Below the pieces are notes generated by a model. It saw only the letters and a program-made list of their open reading frames with translations, was not told the DNA's origin and did no database searches. From positions 4,624,501-4,688,500 of the forward strand of contig PUFA01000072.1 of assembly GCA_003508835.1 (NCBI GenBank): a stretch of 64,000 bases of DNA, given 5' to 3'. How positions within the stretch are numbered: the first letter of the stretch is position 1; each line of letters begins with the position of its first letter. This DNA comes from Eonycteris spelaea. Taxonomy: Eukaryota; Chordata; Mammalia; Chiroptera; Pteropodidae. A program made the translations under genes and the position numbers. Shown piece by piece: positions 23,540-35,110 of the stretch.

Positions 23540-24580
23540 AGTAGATGACAGGGGTGAACTGGGCAGAAGGGAAAAGCTGGAAAAGGCATTCCAGACTGAG
23601 GAAACAAAATAACTTGGTGGAATTTTAGTAAAAATGTTGTAGCTCTGAAGGATAAGTCGTTTGTGGGAGTGTGTTGGTGGGCTATGATTGAATAGATGAA
23701 CCTGAGATAATAAGGTAATAAAGGGCCTTGCATATTATTGCAAGAAACTTGGATTTTTATCCGGAGCATGAAGGGGAACCATTGACGGATCCTCTCTAGG
23801 GGTTAATTGGGAACGACCCAGTCACATTTGGATTTTACAAAAGTTACTCTTGCTAATGTGTGAGAATGAGGATGAAAGATGATATTTTGAGAGAGAATAG
23901 AGAAGATAGGTCCTCAAAACTATTGCATTTTAAGGGATGTAAAGCATTGTCAATGACTGGAGAGAGGAAGAGAATGATAATAATGGTGTTTAGGAAGTGC
24001 TGGCTGTTAGTTATGGAGGAGAGGAGGAAGGAGAGATCTACCATGACTCCTAAGATTCTGGTTTATATGATTGTGTGTAAGATGGAAGTCAGTAGCCAAG
24101 ATCCTAATATAGAAAGAGAAATTTGTGAAAGAATGGCGAACGACACATTTCTGTCGTGGACAAGTTGGACTTAGACGTGTTGGGATTTCTAATGGCAATG
24201 TCCAGTAGACAAATACAAGATCTAGAGTGTGCAAAGAGAACCAGGCTAGTGATATAAACTTAGCATCATAATTATTGATGTTGACTGAAGGATGCTCTCC
24301 TTGAGAGAGCATGTATATTGAGAAGACTTAACTGTTAAGTGTGGAACCTTGAGGAACACCAACATTTAGGGGATAAGCGAAGAATGATGAGCCAGACATT
24401 GAGAAGAGGGCTCCAGCAGGGTGGCAGTTAAACACGATCAATTAGTGGTGTTACAGAAGTGGAGAAGGAAGTGGTCAGCAGTGGGAGATGCCACAGATAA
24501 ATTTCGTAAGGAGACTGCATTGACGTGCTTAAAGGTCCCATGTTTCAAAGACTGAGGTCAGATGTGAGGCAGAAGGATTT
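23540..24580 (-). mobile_element. L2 LINE, ORF2 reverse-transcriptase region and downstream
   Basis: About 1 kb of minus-strand L2. The minus frame at 24342-24371 reads PLNVGVPQGS, the conserved VPQGS motif of CR1/L2 reverse transcriptases. About 100 bp downstream on that strand the YADD catalytic box has decayed to NYDA within VNINNYDAKFISLA. Further on, plus-strand blocks 'agggccttgcatattattgc', 'cttggatttttatccggagc' and 'gggcagaagggaaaagctgg' are the reverse of the L2 3' half. Stops and frame breaks make it inactive. It is one of the longer L2 relics in the window. Confidence 0.8.
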
Positions 24581-24599
24581 TGGGCCCAGGTCTTTAAGA

Positions 24600-24900
24600 A
24601 AATCCTTTAACCAGGGTCATTGAAAGTGTCCCTAAATCCACTCTATGTACATTAACTTTCTTATTCCATTTTTCCTCAAGCATTAATATACTGTATTCAT
24701 ACTATTAAATCTTGTTTTTGGTCTTTTAACATACACGTTCCTAAGTATTTTATATTTGTGTAGATTCTCCTTCAATAGATTTGATGTTTCTCAAGGGCTG
24801 TAGGCAGGTGTTGTATCCTATTTTTTTTTTTTAATAAAAATTCTCATCCCAGTATTTAGCAAAAGGATTTCACACAGTAAGAGCTCTAGGTAAGAAAATT
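24600..24900 (+). mobile_element. L2 LINE 3' tail
   Basis: 'gatgtttctcaagggctgta', 'ggcaggtgttgtatcctatt', 'ctcatcccagtatttagcaa' and 'cacacagtaagagctctagg' track the L2 end ('gagctccttgagggcaggga ... atccccagtgcctagcacag ... cacatagtaggcgctc'). The part before 24760 is weaker. An internal T run at 24822-24832 interrupts it. Confidence 0.55.
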
Positions 24901-24984
24901 GGAGACTCTGTCCTTTTCAAAATATCTAAGAAATTCCCACAAAGATCTCCATTGACAATGTTTTACCCTCATAACCGTGTAGTC

Positions 24985-25100
24985 AGTGTAGGAACATTAT
25001 CTCAAACGTTCACATCCTCAGTGACACAGAAAGTGGGGTATAGAGAATTTGAAAGACATATTTATCAAGCCACGTATCTGGCCAGTATGAAGGTTTGGCC
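24985..25100 (+). repeat. MIR SINE fragment, decayed
   Basis: 'ggaacattatctcaaacgtt', 'cacatcctcagtgacacaga' and 'atttatcaagccacgtatct' resemble the MIR core and the 'ggtcacacagct' block. It is strongly diverged. Confidence 0.4.
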
Positions 25101-25221
25101 ATTTAACTATTCCAAATTGGAGTGATAAAGAGATGAGTAACCTGATTTTTTTGTCATCGAGATAATAACTAATGACTGTCAAAACGTGCTTATATAATAT
25201 TATAGTCATTAGAAAGAACAA

Positions 25222-25462
25222 AAACATTACAACTTACTGAGTACCTGTTATACTAGATATCCTTTGTTCATCATGTGTGGGAGGCCAGGTACTATGCTAA
25301 GCTCTAAAGTGCTTTATAGCATTTAATTTTTAGGTGCTTTTAACTCCATTATATATGAGGAAGCAGGAACATAAAGGCTAAAAGCATCCCGGCCTTATTC
25401 GCATAGTTAGTTAAGGAAAAACCCAGACTCTGAATCCCAGCTGCCTGACCCCATTGCACCGG
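25222..25462 (+). repeat. MIR SINE
   Basis: Nearly full-length MIR order: 'aacttactgagtacctgtta', then 'ccaggtactatgctaagctc', 'gctttatagcatttaat', 'tatatgaggaagcaggaaca', 'catagttagttaaggaaaaa' and 'actctgaatcccagctgcct'. It is followed 18 bp later by a second MIR in the same orientation. Confidence 0.8.
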
Positions 25463-25479
25463 TGTATGTGACCGCTAAC

Positions 25480-25655
25480 CTCTGAGTGACGTCATTTATT
25501 CTTCATGACATCCTGGAAGTTAGGTACCATCAGCACCACTTTGCAGATGATGAGCCAAGGCTCTGATAAGTTAGATTAATTGTCCAAGATCGCACAGCCT
25601 AAATAGTCGAGCTGGCTTTCCAATTTAGACTGTTGATTCAAGGCCTTTTCTCCTT
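25480..25655 (+). repeat. MIR SINE, second in tandem
   Basis: 'tcttcatgacatcctggaag', 'ttaggtaccatcagcaccac', 'tttgcagatgatgagccaag' and 'ttgtccaagatcgcacagcc' reproduce the MIR core through its 3' half. The pair at 25222-25655 probably reflects two insertions; divergence prevents testing for a local duplication by eye. Confidence 0.75.
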
Positions 25656-25839
25656 CCACGGTGTTTTCCTGGCTTCTAGTGTTCCATCTTCATGAACTAT
25701 CATAGATTTTGCTGATAGTGGGAAAATTAGAGAACTCCAAGGCTGGTCAGGCCCCAGGAGATGATCTCATCCCTCTTCTTAGTGCCTGGCAAGACTGGAG
25801 TGGCCCCTGCTTGGTATCAGCAGAAGAAAGTGTTTTAGA

Positions 25840-26390
25840 AATAACATTAATATCATCATAACAGTATTACATGGTCATTGAAAAAAGCTGGAAAATGAAA
25901 AAATGGAAAATATCCAACTGTTTTTTACTAGTATTTTCTATAAAAAGGAACTATATGCTTATCTATTTGTAGCCTTTCTTGTATAAAATGTCATTTTCCA
26001 TATATTTAAATATTTTTTTATCATATTTTTTTCCTACATTTTAAGTAGCACCTAATGGCATTGGTACTAGTAGATGACAATACCATAATTCACTGAAATA
26101 ATTTAGGTTGTCGTCTTTGAGGTTAGCATTCTTGGTTAATAAGTACGGTGATTTCCTTGTGACCAGCTCCATTGAACTAAATTTCTAGTCAAGGAGAATA
26201 ATACTTTAAGTTCTTTGATATATGATATATGTTGATATGTAGTAATATATACACATATATTGCCTTTCAGAAAATTGCCAATTGCTGCGCCTACTAACAG
26301 CGTATGAGCTTATCCATTTTCTGTACCCTTGTCAGTATAATGGATGCAAAATGGCATCTCGTTATTTTTAATGAAATTTTTAGTTACAAC
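25840..26390 (-). mobile_element. L1 (L1ME-type), first part of a split copy
   Basis: Reverse L1 3' region. Near the right end, 'ttgccaattgctgcgcctac' is followed by 'taacagcgtatgagcttatc' and 'gatgcaaaatggcatctcgt'. These match reverse L1ME blocks ('attgccctcc ... cagcagtgtatgag ... gaaaaatggtatctcat'). The left part is AT-rich and more diverged. The L1 breaks at 26390, where an MLT1-type LTR begins, and resumes at 26875. Confidence 0.7.
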
Positions 26391-26869
26391 TGTGGGAGGC
26401 ACAATCATGCCCTCTCCCCAAATTGCCCACGTTCTAATCCCTGTGTCCTAATCACCCTTAAACTTGTGAATATGTAGGAGACTGCAGATGTGATTCAATT
26501 AAGGTTTTGGGATGAGGAGATTATTCTGGATTATCCCAGTGGGCTTTACGTAATTCAGAAGTCCCTGCAGGAGAGGTAGGAGGGTCAGAGTTATAAAAAG
26601 AAAATGCAAGATGGAAGCAGAAGTCAGAGAAGAGGCAAGATACTCAGCTGCTGGCTTCGCAGGTGGAGGAAGGGCCTGAGCCAAGGAATGTGGGCACCTC
26701 CAGGAACCAGTAAAGGCGAGGGACAGAGTCGTGCGGAGCCTCCGGAAGGAACACTGGGGACCCCCTTTGGATTTCTGAAACCTAGAACTTAGCATGTAAG
26801 ATAATAAATTGATGCCGTTTTAAGCCGCTAGTTTGTGATAATTTGTTATACAGGCAATAGGAAACTAAT
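26391..26869 (+). mobile_element. MLT1-type LTR (ERVL-MaLR) inserted in the L1
   Basis: Begins tgtgggaggcacaatc and ends in 'gcaataggaaactaat'. Diagnostic blocks in order are 'ctgcagatgtgattcaatta', 'aggttttgggatgaggagat', 'tattctggattatcccagtg', 'gagccaaggaatgtgggcac' and 'gtaagataataaattgatgc', the last containing an aataaa poly(A) signal at 26803-26808. The direct repeat acaac on both sides (26386-26390 and 26870-26874) is the 5-bp target duplication expected of an LTR element. The length of about 479 bp indicates a complete solo LTR. Confidence 0.85.
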
Positions 26870-26874
26870 ACAAC

Positions 26875-27060
26875 TATTTTTTCTTCTTTCTTCCCTGATT
26901 ATTATGTTTCATTTTTTGTTGGCCTTAGGTTATTTTTAATTTTGATGATTTCATATTAAGAATATTAACACTCCTTCAGTCACCTGTGCTGTCAATACTT
27001 TCTCCACATTTTTGTCTTACAGTTTCATTTTTAGTTCTTTTTCTTACAGCATTTTTTCCC
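26875..27060 (-). mobile_element. L1 (L1ME-type), second part of the split copy
   Basis: Directly after the target duplication, reverse L1 resumes with 'cctgattattatgtttcatt', 'tcatattaagaatattaaca', 'ctttctccacatttttgtct' and 'tacagtttcatttttagt'. This is the segment expected to follow the interrupted block ('ttaaggatattaaccc ... atattttctcccagtttgtcatttgtc'). Confidence 0.65.
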
Positions 27061-27064
27061 CTAT

Positions 27065-27310
27065 AAGATGTAGTACTGAAGGACCTGAACTATAGTGTCA
27101 GTTGAGGTTCAACTCTAATTTTGGACAAGTTGTCTTACCTCCCTGAACCTTAACTTTCCTATCTGTAAATTTGGAAAATAATTGTAATATCTATTCTGTA
27201 AAGATCATTGTAATGATTAAATGAGATAATGCATGTAAAGAATTACCATCAATTCCCATATCTAACGTGTAAGCAATACATAATAGATATTCATCTTTAT
27301 CATCATCTCA
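27065..27310 (-). repeat. MIR SINE, reverse orientation
   Basis: 'ttggacaagttgtcttacct' leads to 'ccctgaaccttaactttcct', 'atctgtaaatttggaaaata', 'gattaaatgagataatgcat' and 'gtaagcaatacataatagat'. This is the full order of a reverse MIR. Confidence 0.8.
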
Positions 27311-29485
27311 TTATCATTATCATCATTATCTCCTGTTTTAGGGTTTTTTCTTTGGCTAAATACTTGGAGTAAGAGATTTTTGCATTTTTACCTTTAACCC
27401 TTTTAATGTCTCCAGATCTCATTAGTTAATGATTTGCCATTTTTCAGTCTGTATGAATTCATTCCCACCACCAGTTAAAGTCATTGTCTCCTGCCTCAGA
27501 CATGAAGTAGAGCAGCAGGTCATTCTCATGTTTATTTTGACCCGAGGTGAATTTGATAACTTGTCACATGGTGAATTTGACTTGTCACAGTAGGCTGCTG
27601 GGCAGCCTGGTTGCCTGTGGACGCCTTGTTCTCCTACGCGTGAAGTGGTTGATGGGGAAGAAGGAGTCAGCAAGAGGACTTCCCCCATCATCCTCTCAGC
27701 TGAGTCTGTATAAGATCAGCTGCATCTTGACTTGAGTAATGGCAGGTGATGAAACCACCAGGTTCCAGTCTGATCTAACAGCTGGCTCAAAGGTGATATG
27801 TAGATAAAAATGAGCTGTAATCCAAGCATTTTGCAAAATAAAACTTTCTAGAAGTCAAACATCTGTTAAAAGAATGCAGAATTCTAGGCAAAATGTATCC
27901 AGGAGCAATTTGTATAACCTGCCAGTGCTTTCTGTTCTTATGATTTTTCAAATGAATTTGCTTTTAGAGGTAGTGGGGGTGGGTAGAAATAAGCACGAAT
28001 GCCTTTTAAAAATATTCCAAGTACGTTGGGTTTTCTTTGATTTGAGGTCAACATCTTTGGCAGGATTTGGAAGCTGACTTTTTTTTTTTTAAGAGGGAAA
28101 GAACTTCAGTCCAAATTGTTTTACTCTCTTTATCAGCAGAATTCTGAGGTCATCATTACAGAAAATGGTGATTTGTTTCATAATGTGGCAGACCATGTTG
28201 TTCAAAGATTTGACTATTAGTCTCATTTGCCCGGAGATCTTCGGGACGTTGCTTATCCTTCAGGTGTCTCTCTCTTCATAATCAAACAAGCAACCTAGAG
28301 GATTATAAATGGGTTCCCTTATCCCTGCTTTCCCTTTAGCTTAAAATGACAATAATTACTGCATAAATACTTTAATTTTATATTGAGTTATTCAGGAATA
28401 TCTGTTGGATGTCTACTATCCCTAAAGTTGTGGATAAAGGAGAGAAATAAAGCAGGATGACCCTTCAAAATCACATTAGGTATGCGGTATGTATAACACA
28501 ACTTCATAATCTAATTTACAATTCCAGAGGACGTTTATATGCCCTTGGTTCATCAGGAATATCTTCTCTATTCATTTGCTTAGAAGGTACTTGATAATCC
28601 ATCCTACTGAAATAGTCTGCCACTCCATTTGAATGAATTTATTTGTCCGAAACCACAACTGCCTACTGCTTTATCCTTCCTATGCCCTCTGATAGAGGCG
28701 CCAAGCCTCCAAGAGATGCTTTTCCTCCCCTGTCACCTCCCTTTCTCCCAGAAGAGCATCTCTGGCCCTGCACACTTTCAGGTCCCCTTCCGTTTAAAGC
28801 TCCAGTCCAGAATTCCAATCCTGCACCTGTCAGACCTGTTCTCTGCGTTTCCCGCTTGGGGCGGGTCCCTCTCTATCTCTGGGTGTCATCTGCTGTCTTC
28901 CGCTGCTTGGATTCCATCACACTTTCCTCTGGCATAGGCATTGAATCTTCCACTGCTGGTTTCAGTGGGTGTTTCCCTACTTACGTGAAAAGTGGAGTCA
29001 GCAGTATTTCTGTTTTCTAGTTTTTGAGAAGCTTGGGTCATGGCAGATTTTACTTGCACTGCTTGTCAATGTGCACGGTGTTTGGTAGATGTGCGGATGG
29101 ATTTGGATCAAAGTCTCCACTGTTACTCTGAGGTACGATTTTCCTGATGAAAATGAAACAGAATATCCTTTCGCTACTGTGAAGGTAGAGCTCTTCACCA
29201 TGCTCTTTTTGCAAGTCCTACAAAAGATCCTTGTCTGACCTGTATTCAGACGTTTCAGTCTTACAGTCTGGTTTATAGATCTCAGGTGCCTTGTTCATTG
29301 AAGTTCACTTTTAAGTAGAGAAACACATCAGTCTTTAAGATGTCAGTATGCTCATCTCCCCAGCTCCACAAACGTCCTAAGTTAAATCACTTCTAGTTTT
29401 CTAAAAAGTGTCTTGAAAGTTGAGGCTCCAAACCTTAGGCCCAGGCAGAAGGACTCTTCCGGGCTCTGTACTTTAGAAGGCCCTA

Positions 29486-29490
<5 letters not shown>
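27311..29490. other. unassigned sequence
   Basis: The first 110 bp ('ggctaaatacttggagtaag') may be a further L1ME scrap. Beyond that there is no named repeat. A T run lies at 28079-28091. Two overlapping plus-strand frames at 28629-29020 (102 and 125 codons) sit in a pyrimidine-rich stretch and lack motifs. Confidence 0.4.

Positions 29491-29491
<1 letters not shown>

Positions 29492-29540
<49 letters not shown>
29492..29540 (+). repeat. (CA)n microsatellite
   Basis: About 24 uninterrupted CA units, likely length-variable between individuals. Reading across it gives the poly-VC stretch in the minus-strand frame at 29382-29651, which is therefore not a gene. Confidence 0.97.
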
Positions 29541-29541
<1 letters not shown>

Positions 29542-29542
<1 letters not shown>

Positions 29543-32500
29543 TTATTAAAGAATACACAGGCTTCTCTGTCACTTGAGATCTAGCACTTGGTGTTGGCAC
29601 ATCTGCCCTTGTGCCCAATGTCATCCAGGCCCCAGAGAAAAGCTCCCCCATATTCTGTACCCAGTATCCTCAGATGTACCTTTGCTGACATCAGAGCTGG
29701 ACACTGCTTCGGAATGCAAGGAGCGCTGGGGCAGCAGAAGGGCTTGATTTGGAGGAAAGCCAAATTAACTCGTCAAATAATAGGATATGTTATACGTATG
29801 CACGCAATAGATTCTTGTGTGACAAAGTGTCATTTCCCAGAAGGACCAAGCACTCATTTTCTTGCTCATCTTCAGATTCTAATTTGCGATTCCAGAGGAA
29901 CTTCAAAATTAGTGCAGGACTCACAAGCTGAGGAATATTTCCCATGTTAAATAATTCACATTACTCTTAAATTTGTATATTTGTAAATAACATGTGATGT
30001 GTGATACCGATTATAATGAATGCCAACTGGTTAGAACCTAAATACTAGAATTAAAATGTTATTTTTACGACAATTTAAGACATTATTTTCTTCTTATATT
30101 TTAATAGATAACCTTGAATGTTGAGAAGAAAAGTAACTTTTTTGAAATAATTTTTTAATTTATATTATATTTTTATATTATATTTTGTTTTATATTTAAT
30201 TTCCTTTTTTAATGAAAATATACCCAAATTTGTACATTTTGAATTCATTAAATTTTGTGTTTTAATCCTTTAGTCACTGCTCTCAGTATATCATAAATAT
30301 GTGAAAATCATTATAACAACATAATTAAAGAATTTGCTGAAATAAAAGCAAGAAAAATAATAGGATAACTATATAATAAGTTTTGAATTATGTATGTTTT
30401 TAAATTTTACTCATTTACATATTGCCATGTATTAACAGAACAGCAAACATAATAAGAATTAAACTCACTCCTCTTAGATACTTGGTCTTATGATAACCAT
30501 AACTGTATGCATTTTTTATTTTGTCATTATGAATGTTTATTTTTCAAAGTTGGGGGTTAGAATATTAAAGTCATTGTACTATTGCTCCAGGATCTGCAAA
30601 TGTTTGGGGGCAGGCAGCTTATTCTAAAGATTTTTCATTTTGTTATCCAAAAAATTTTCTTTATATCTGACAGAAGTTTTTTTACCTCATCCTAAGCTGC
30701 TCTGTCTTACTTTAAGAACACACACACACACACTTTCTCTTTCTCTCACTTACGTACATAAGGGGAGCATTACCAGATATATTTTATAACATGCATCTTA
30801 GCGACAGTCTTTCTTAAAAAGGCGAATTGGAGAATTTTGTTGATGTTCTCATATTTTGTGATTAATTTCTCAGGTCTTATCTCCTTACCACATATAAAGA
30901 TATTTCTCTGTCTTTGAGAGGTAAATATGGACTCCCTTGTTGTTATTAGAATATCGCTGAAAACGTGTATATATGAGAAGGCATTTTAAAGAAATACATT
31001 AGAAATACGCTTTCCATTTCCCTGTAGTTGATCTAAACTCAAATGTTATTTGGCTTGTGCATCACTAAGCTGTGCGGAGAGCATGTCAGCTTAGCTGGTT
31101 TGGAGATCTCTGGTTTTGTCCCTAAAGGACACCGATGTGCTGGCTGGAGACTCAGCTGCTCATCTATAAAGTGTAGAGCTACTGATTCTACACTGCTCCC
31201 TGCCTCACAGACATACCGTGATGTTTCATGAAAAGTATTGTGAGCTCTTTGTGGGGAGAAAAGGATCCTCCCTATAAATAGAACTGTTACCAAAATGTTC
31301 TTTTTATTAGTTCTTTGGATTCCCTTATGAAAGTCTCAGTCTACCTAATGGATGGGGATTTATGGATAGCCATTTGTAAAAGTACATCCAAGCACACTCA
31401 CACATTAAACAAACACAGATGCACAAATGAGATTATGAAATTGCCCAACAACAGTACACCCTGTACCTGGGAATTGATGGGAAGGACTGATTTTTCACAA
31501 CTCTGATTATTCTCACTCTCTACCATACATTTGAGACTTAAACTGCCTGAGCTAGCCAGCTTTGAAATGACAGTCCTTCTATAAAACTCTTAATAGTCCT
31601 CCAAGTGCAGAGCAAAATTAATAACAGATTGTCTAAAACTGGGTCTACGCTGTCCTTTAGAATTTTTAGAGATTTAAGATCTCATCTAGTTTGCTTCGCA
31701 CCACCTAATGATCCCAAAGGATGCTTGAGTAGTTACTCATAAGCCAAATGTGTAGACTTTGTGATTTCCCATAGATTTCGGGCACTGCTATAAAACAGGC
31801 TTTTGGAGCATCCGAGAGCTGCCTGGGGTTTTGCTTAGATGTGTACAGACATTCCCTCTATGGCAGCCCACCATACAGACCAGAGGGCATTGATCACAGG
31901 TCCTGCCTTTTGGCTTTGTTGGTTCCCTCCCTCATTAAGTCCATGATGACAGAAAGGAGAGAAGACTCTAATGACGACAGTACAACGTCGATTTGGATTA
32001 TCCATACCAGTGGCCTCTCTTCAAAGTCACTAGATCGTTGCTCAGTCCCCTGCGTGACTCTCACTCACATCGGCCATCTTCTGTTGGCATTTGGCCATTT
32101 TCTGCCCTAACTGTTCCTTTCATGCACTTTGGAGGTGGCACCCATAGGCCTCAGTCAGATGGCTGTGTAGAGAACTTGCATTTCACGGGGAAGATATAAA
32201 TAGCCAAATTGGGGCTGGAAACCCGTTTCCTATCAGCCTCAAGCAGCCTTCATCTGCAGTGACTGCAGTGCCGTTTCATCTCCGTCTAACCTACCGTTGA
32301 CTCCGCTCCCTGCTGGTGACTCAGGCCACCCTTCTGTTGCCCAATTCTTGTTACGACTTGGGAGGTTGTTGTGGTTGGTTTGTTTTTAATATCTTGCCCA
32401 ATCTTTCCATTTTTAGTTCCAGACTCTTGCTTTTAACCACTTTCAACTATTCCATTCTCTACAGAATGACACAGTACTGTATACAATCTAGCTCAAGTAC

Positions 32501-32599
32501 TTTTTCAGTCTAATTCCAGGGTGGTGGCATCATACCATGGACTCTACAAGAATGGCAAGTGGGAGATTGTTGTGCAATTTCTTTTTATCCTTCTTGGGG
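29542..32599. other. unassigned, with a very AT-rich block
   Basis: 29940-30480 is extremely AT-rich (for example 'tatattatatttttatatta') and may be relic LINE sequence too decayed to place. A short (ac)n run lies at 30718-30733. Near 31595, 'aatagtcctccaagtgcaga' faintly recalls L2. No gene is seen. Confidence 0.4.
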
Positions 32600-32790
32600 T
32601 CCAGTTTGAGGCAACTCACAATTATTATTGCATGGATTTATCATTATAGTCCTGTGATGTAGGTGAGATTAATTCCCATTTGGTACTTGAGGAAGCTGAG
32701 GGCAGGAGAGTTCAGTCAGCTACCCAGGGTCACACAGCTAGTGACTTGAATCCAAGTCGGGCGATTCCAAAACTCATCTTTGTCATTTGG
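32600..32790 (+). repeat. MIR SINE
   Basis: 'cagtcctgtgatgtaggtga'-like sequence (the actual start is 'atagtcctgtgatgtaggtg') is followed by 'gaggaagctgagggcaggag', 'cagggtcacacagctagtga' and 'cttgaatccaagtcgggcga'. These are the MIR core and 3' half in the right order and spacing. Confidence 0.8.
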
Positions 32791-34624
32791 CCTGTTGTTC
32801 ACCTGGAGAGGCCCTGGAGAGGGGCTTCACTTTATTATGCCAACTGCAGGGAAGAGCCTAACAAATTTACATTTGGAAGGAGCTACTTGCATGGGACCCG
32901 GCCCAGGAAGCCTGTCAGCAGGAATGGAGGGGACGAGGGGTCCTTGTGAGGCAGCAGGGACCAACCGTCAAAGTGAGGCGCCAAAAAACACCCACTCCGT
33001 GCCTGAAGGATGCGCCTAAAAGAACCAGCTCTGCTCCCGCAGTCGAAAGCACCTGACTCCTAGTTGAACTTCTGGGCTGATAAACGCAGAGAGGTGCGGA
33101 CTTCCTAAGCAAAGTCACACTGCCAATATCAATTCCTGTTTTACATTCGAAACACAATGTTACTACGTTTTCATCACTTCTCCGTATCCTCGGGTTCCAT
33201 TTGGTGTAAGAGAAGCAAGCCCCTGGGCCACATGTACAGCACATCTGCCTCCATCCTGTTCAGTGCAGTGAGCATGTCACTGAAAAATGCACTGGTCACA
33301 GAAATCTTAGAAATTCATTAAAGTAAACAAACATGCTTTATTCTAGTTCCAAAAAGAAAGGTGTTGATCTTTTAGTTCAAATAAGAATGTTTGTTAGTAT
33401 AGCCATAGCATTTCCCATAGAGCTCTGTTACTATTTAAAATCTTTATAGAATGTTACATAATTATCATTTATTCTTAGCTTGATGGTTCTTTATCCGATA
33501 TGCATTTTAGCATTCGACTTGGTAGTGAGTGGTTGCTCATTTGGTGAAACTACTCTGTTGCACATGTGGGCTGGGAGGAGCTTTGTGGTATTTGCTCTTG
33601 TTCAAACTCTACTGCAATTCTTTGATAACCTACTGCCTATGTAATAATAGAAACAAATACAGCTAATGATTGTGATTTGTTTCCCAGGGAAACTTCATTG
33701 TCAGTTTCATTCGTTCAGGGTGACCAAGTGTGAGGTAAATGGCCTGTTACTTTCTTGGAATTATTTGTATTCTACAATGAGTTACTTTAATAAAAATCAG
33801 GACATCATTTTGAATATTTCATTCATTTGTATGAACCTGGTTTTTATCCATCAGCGTCACATGTTATATGCTTAACTTTGGTAAGCTGGTACCATAATTA
33901 ACTCTAACAACAGCAGGCAGCAACAGCAAAACGTTGTAAAAGTGCACAGGGTCTCAAAAACAACGCTCCTGTTATCACCTCCAGACGTCTTTTTACTTCA
34001 TTCATAACATCTCTCTTCTCAAACGTATTTGTCTTATTCAGTGAGCAGCTGCATAAATCATTAGGAAACGGCCAGGAATGCAGAAATACCCCAAATACCC
34101 TTCTTTGTTTTCTTAATATCATTTTAATGTGGCAGCACGAACACAGGTGCAGTCAGTGTTTTTACAGTGGTAGTCGGGCGCAAATTAATTTTCTCTCAAG
34201 TCATCAAGCATCCTCAGCGTTAGCAGCAAGTGGATGGAGCTTTCTCTCGGTTGATGGACCGATTTCTCTCGACTACAGTAGGTGACTTTTTTTAATATTC
34301 CCGATTTTATATTATTGTTTTTGTATAAGAGACCTAAACTTCAGTTAAGTCTTATAGTTAATTACCTCACCAAACTCACAGCATAGAGAGAAGGAATGGT
34401 GTGTGAGTCATTATTAAAAATTAAATTATATAAAATTAAATAGATTATATCAAAAGCAAAGGTAACTGATATTACAGATTTGTCACTTTCTAATTATTTG
34501 AGTCCATTTTGCTATTACCTGTGCTCTTCAGGTTCTTCGTGTTGACCGTGTCCGCGTGGTGAAAACGTCACACAGTGGTGTGTGACTGTGCATCTCTTTC
34601 CAAGTCTGCGTTCAGTGATGTCAC
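32791..34624. other. unassigned sequence
   Basis: A possible further MIR scrap lies at 33070-33150 ('gataaacgcagagaggtgcg', 'taagcaaagtcacactgcc'). The remainder has no named repeat and no supported coding region. Confidence 0.4.
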
Positions 34625-35110
34625 ACTGGTAGCTAATCACTGGCCATGGCGGGGAATTGACACCATGGAATTAGGGATACACTTTAAAATGTGGCTCTTA
34701 ATGGAACAGTGGAAGATTCCTCAGCCTTAAAAAGCAGGAAGTCCTGTCACGTGTGCCAGACGACGATGAACCTGAAGGACATTGTGTTAAGTGAAATAAA
34801 CCTGTCACAGAAGGGCACATACCGCGTGATTCCACATTCACGCAGTATCTAAAATCAAACTCATGGGAACAGTGGGATGGTGGTTGCTAGAGGTTGCGGG
34901 GAGAGCCGCGGGGGTCGCCGTTCCACAGGTGAAGGGCGCCGTTGTGGGAGGTGAAGGGAGTCCAGGACTCTGCTGCGCGACCCCGTGCCGGCGCGTAGCG
35001 CGTGGTACTGGGGACTTGCGTTTTGCCGAGAGGGCAGATCTCATGTTAAGCGTTTTATCAACAGCAGTAGCAATAACAGTAACAGCACACTCTCCAGGTG
35101 ATTCTGGTGC
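34625..35110 (+). mobile_element. L1 LINE 3' end, with a CpG-dense segment
   Basis: Plus-strand L1 ORF2 end and 3' UTR. 'attcctcagccttaaaaagc', 'gatgaacctgaaggacattg', 'tgttaagtgaaataaacctg', 'cgtgattccacattcacgca' and 'gggatggtggttgctagagg' match, in order, 'tattcagccttaaaaag ... atgaaccttgaggacatta ... gctaagtgaaataagcc ... atgattccacttatatg ... atggtggttgccagggg'. From about 34895 to 35030 the sequence has roughly 17 CpG dinucleotides, unusual for an old L1. Confidence 0.75.

Noticed and set aside
29382..29651. Minus frame with a Val-Cys repeat as a cysteine-rich protein
   Set aside because: The VC repeat is translation of the (CA)n microsatellite.
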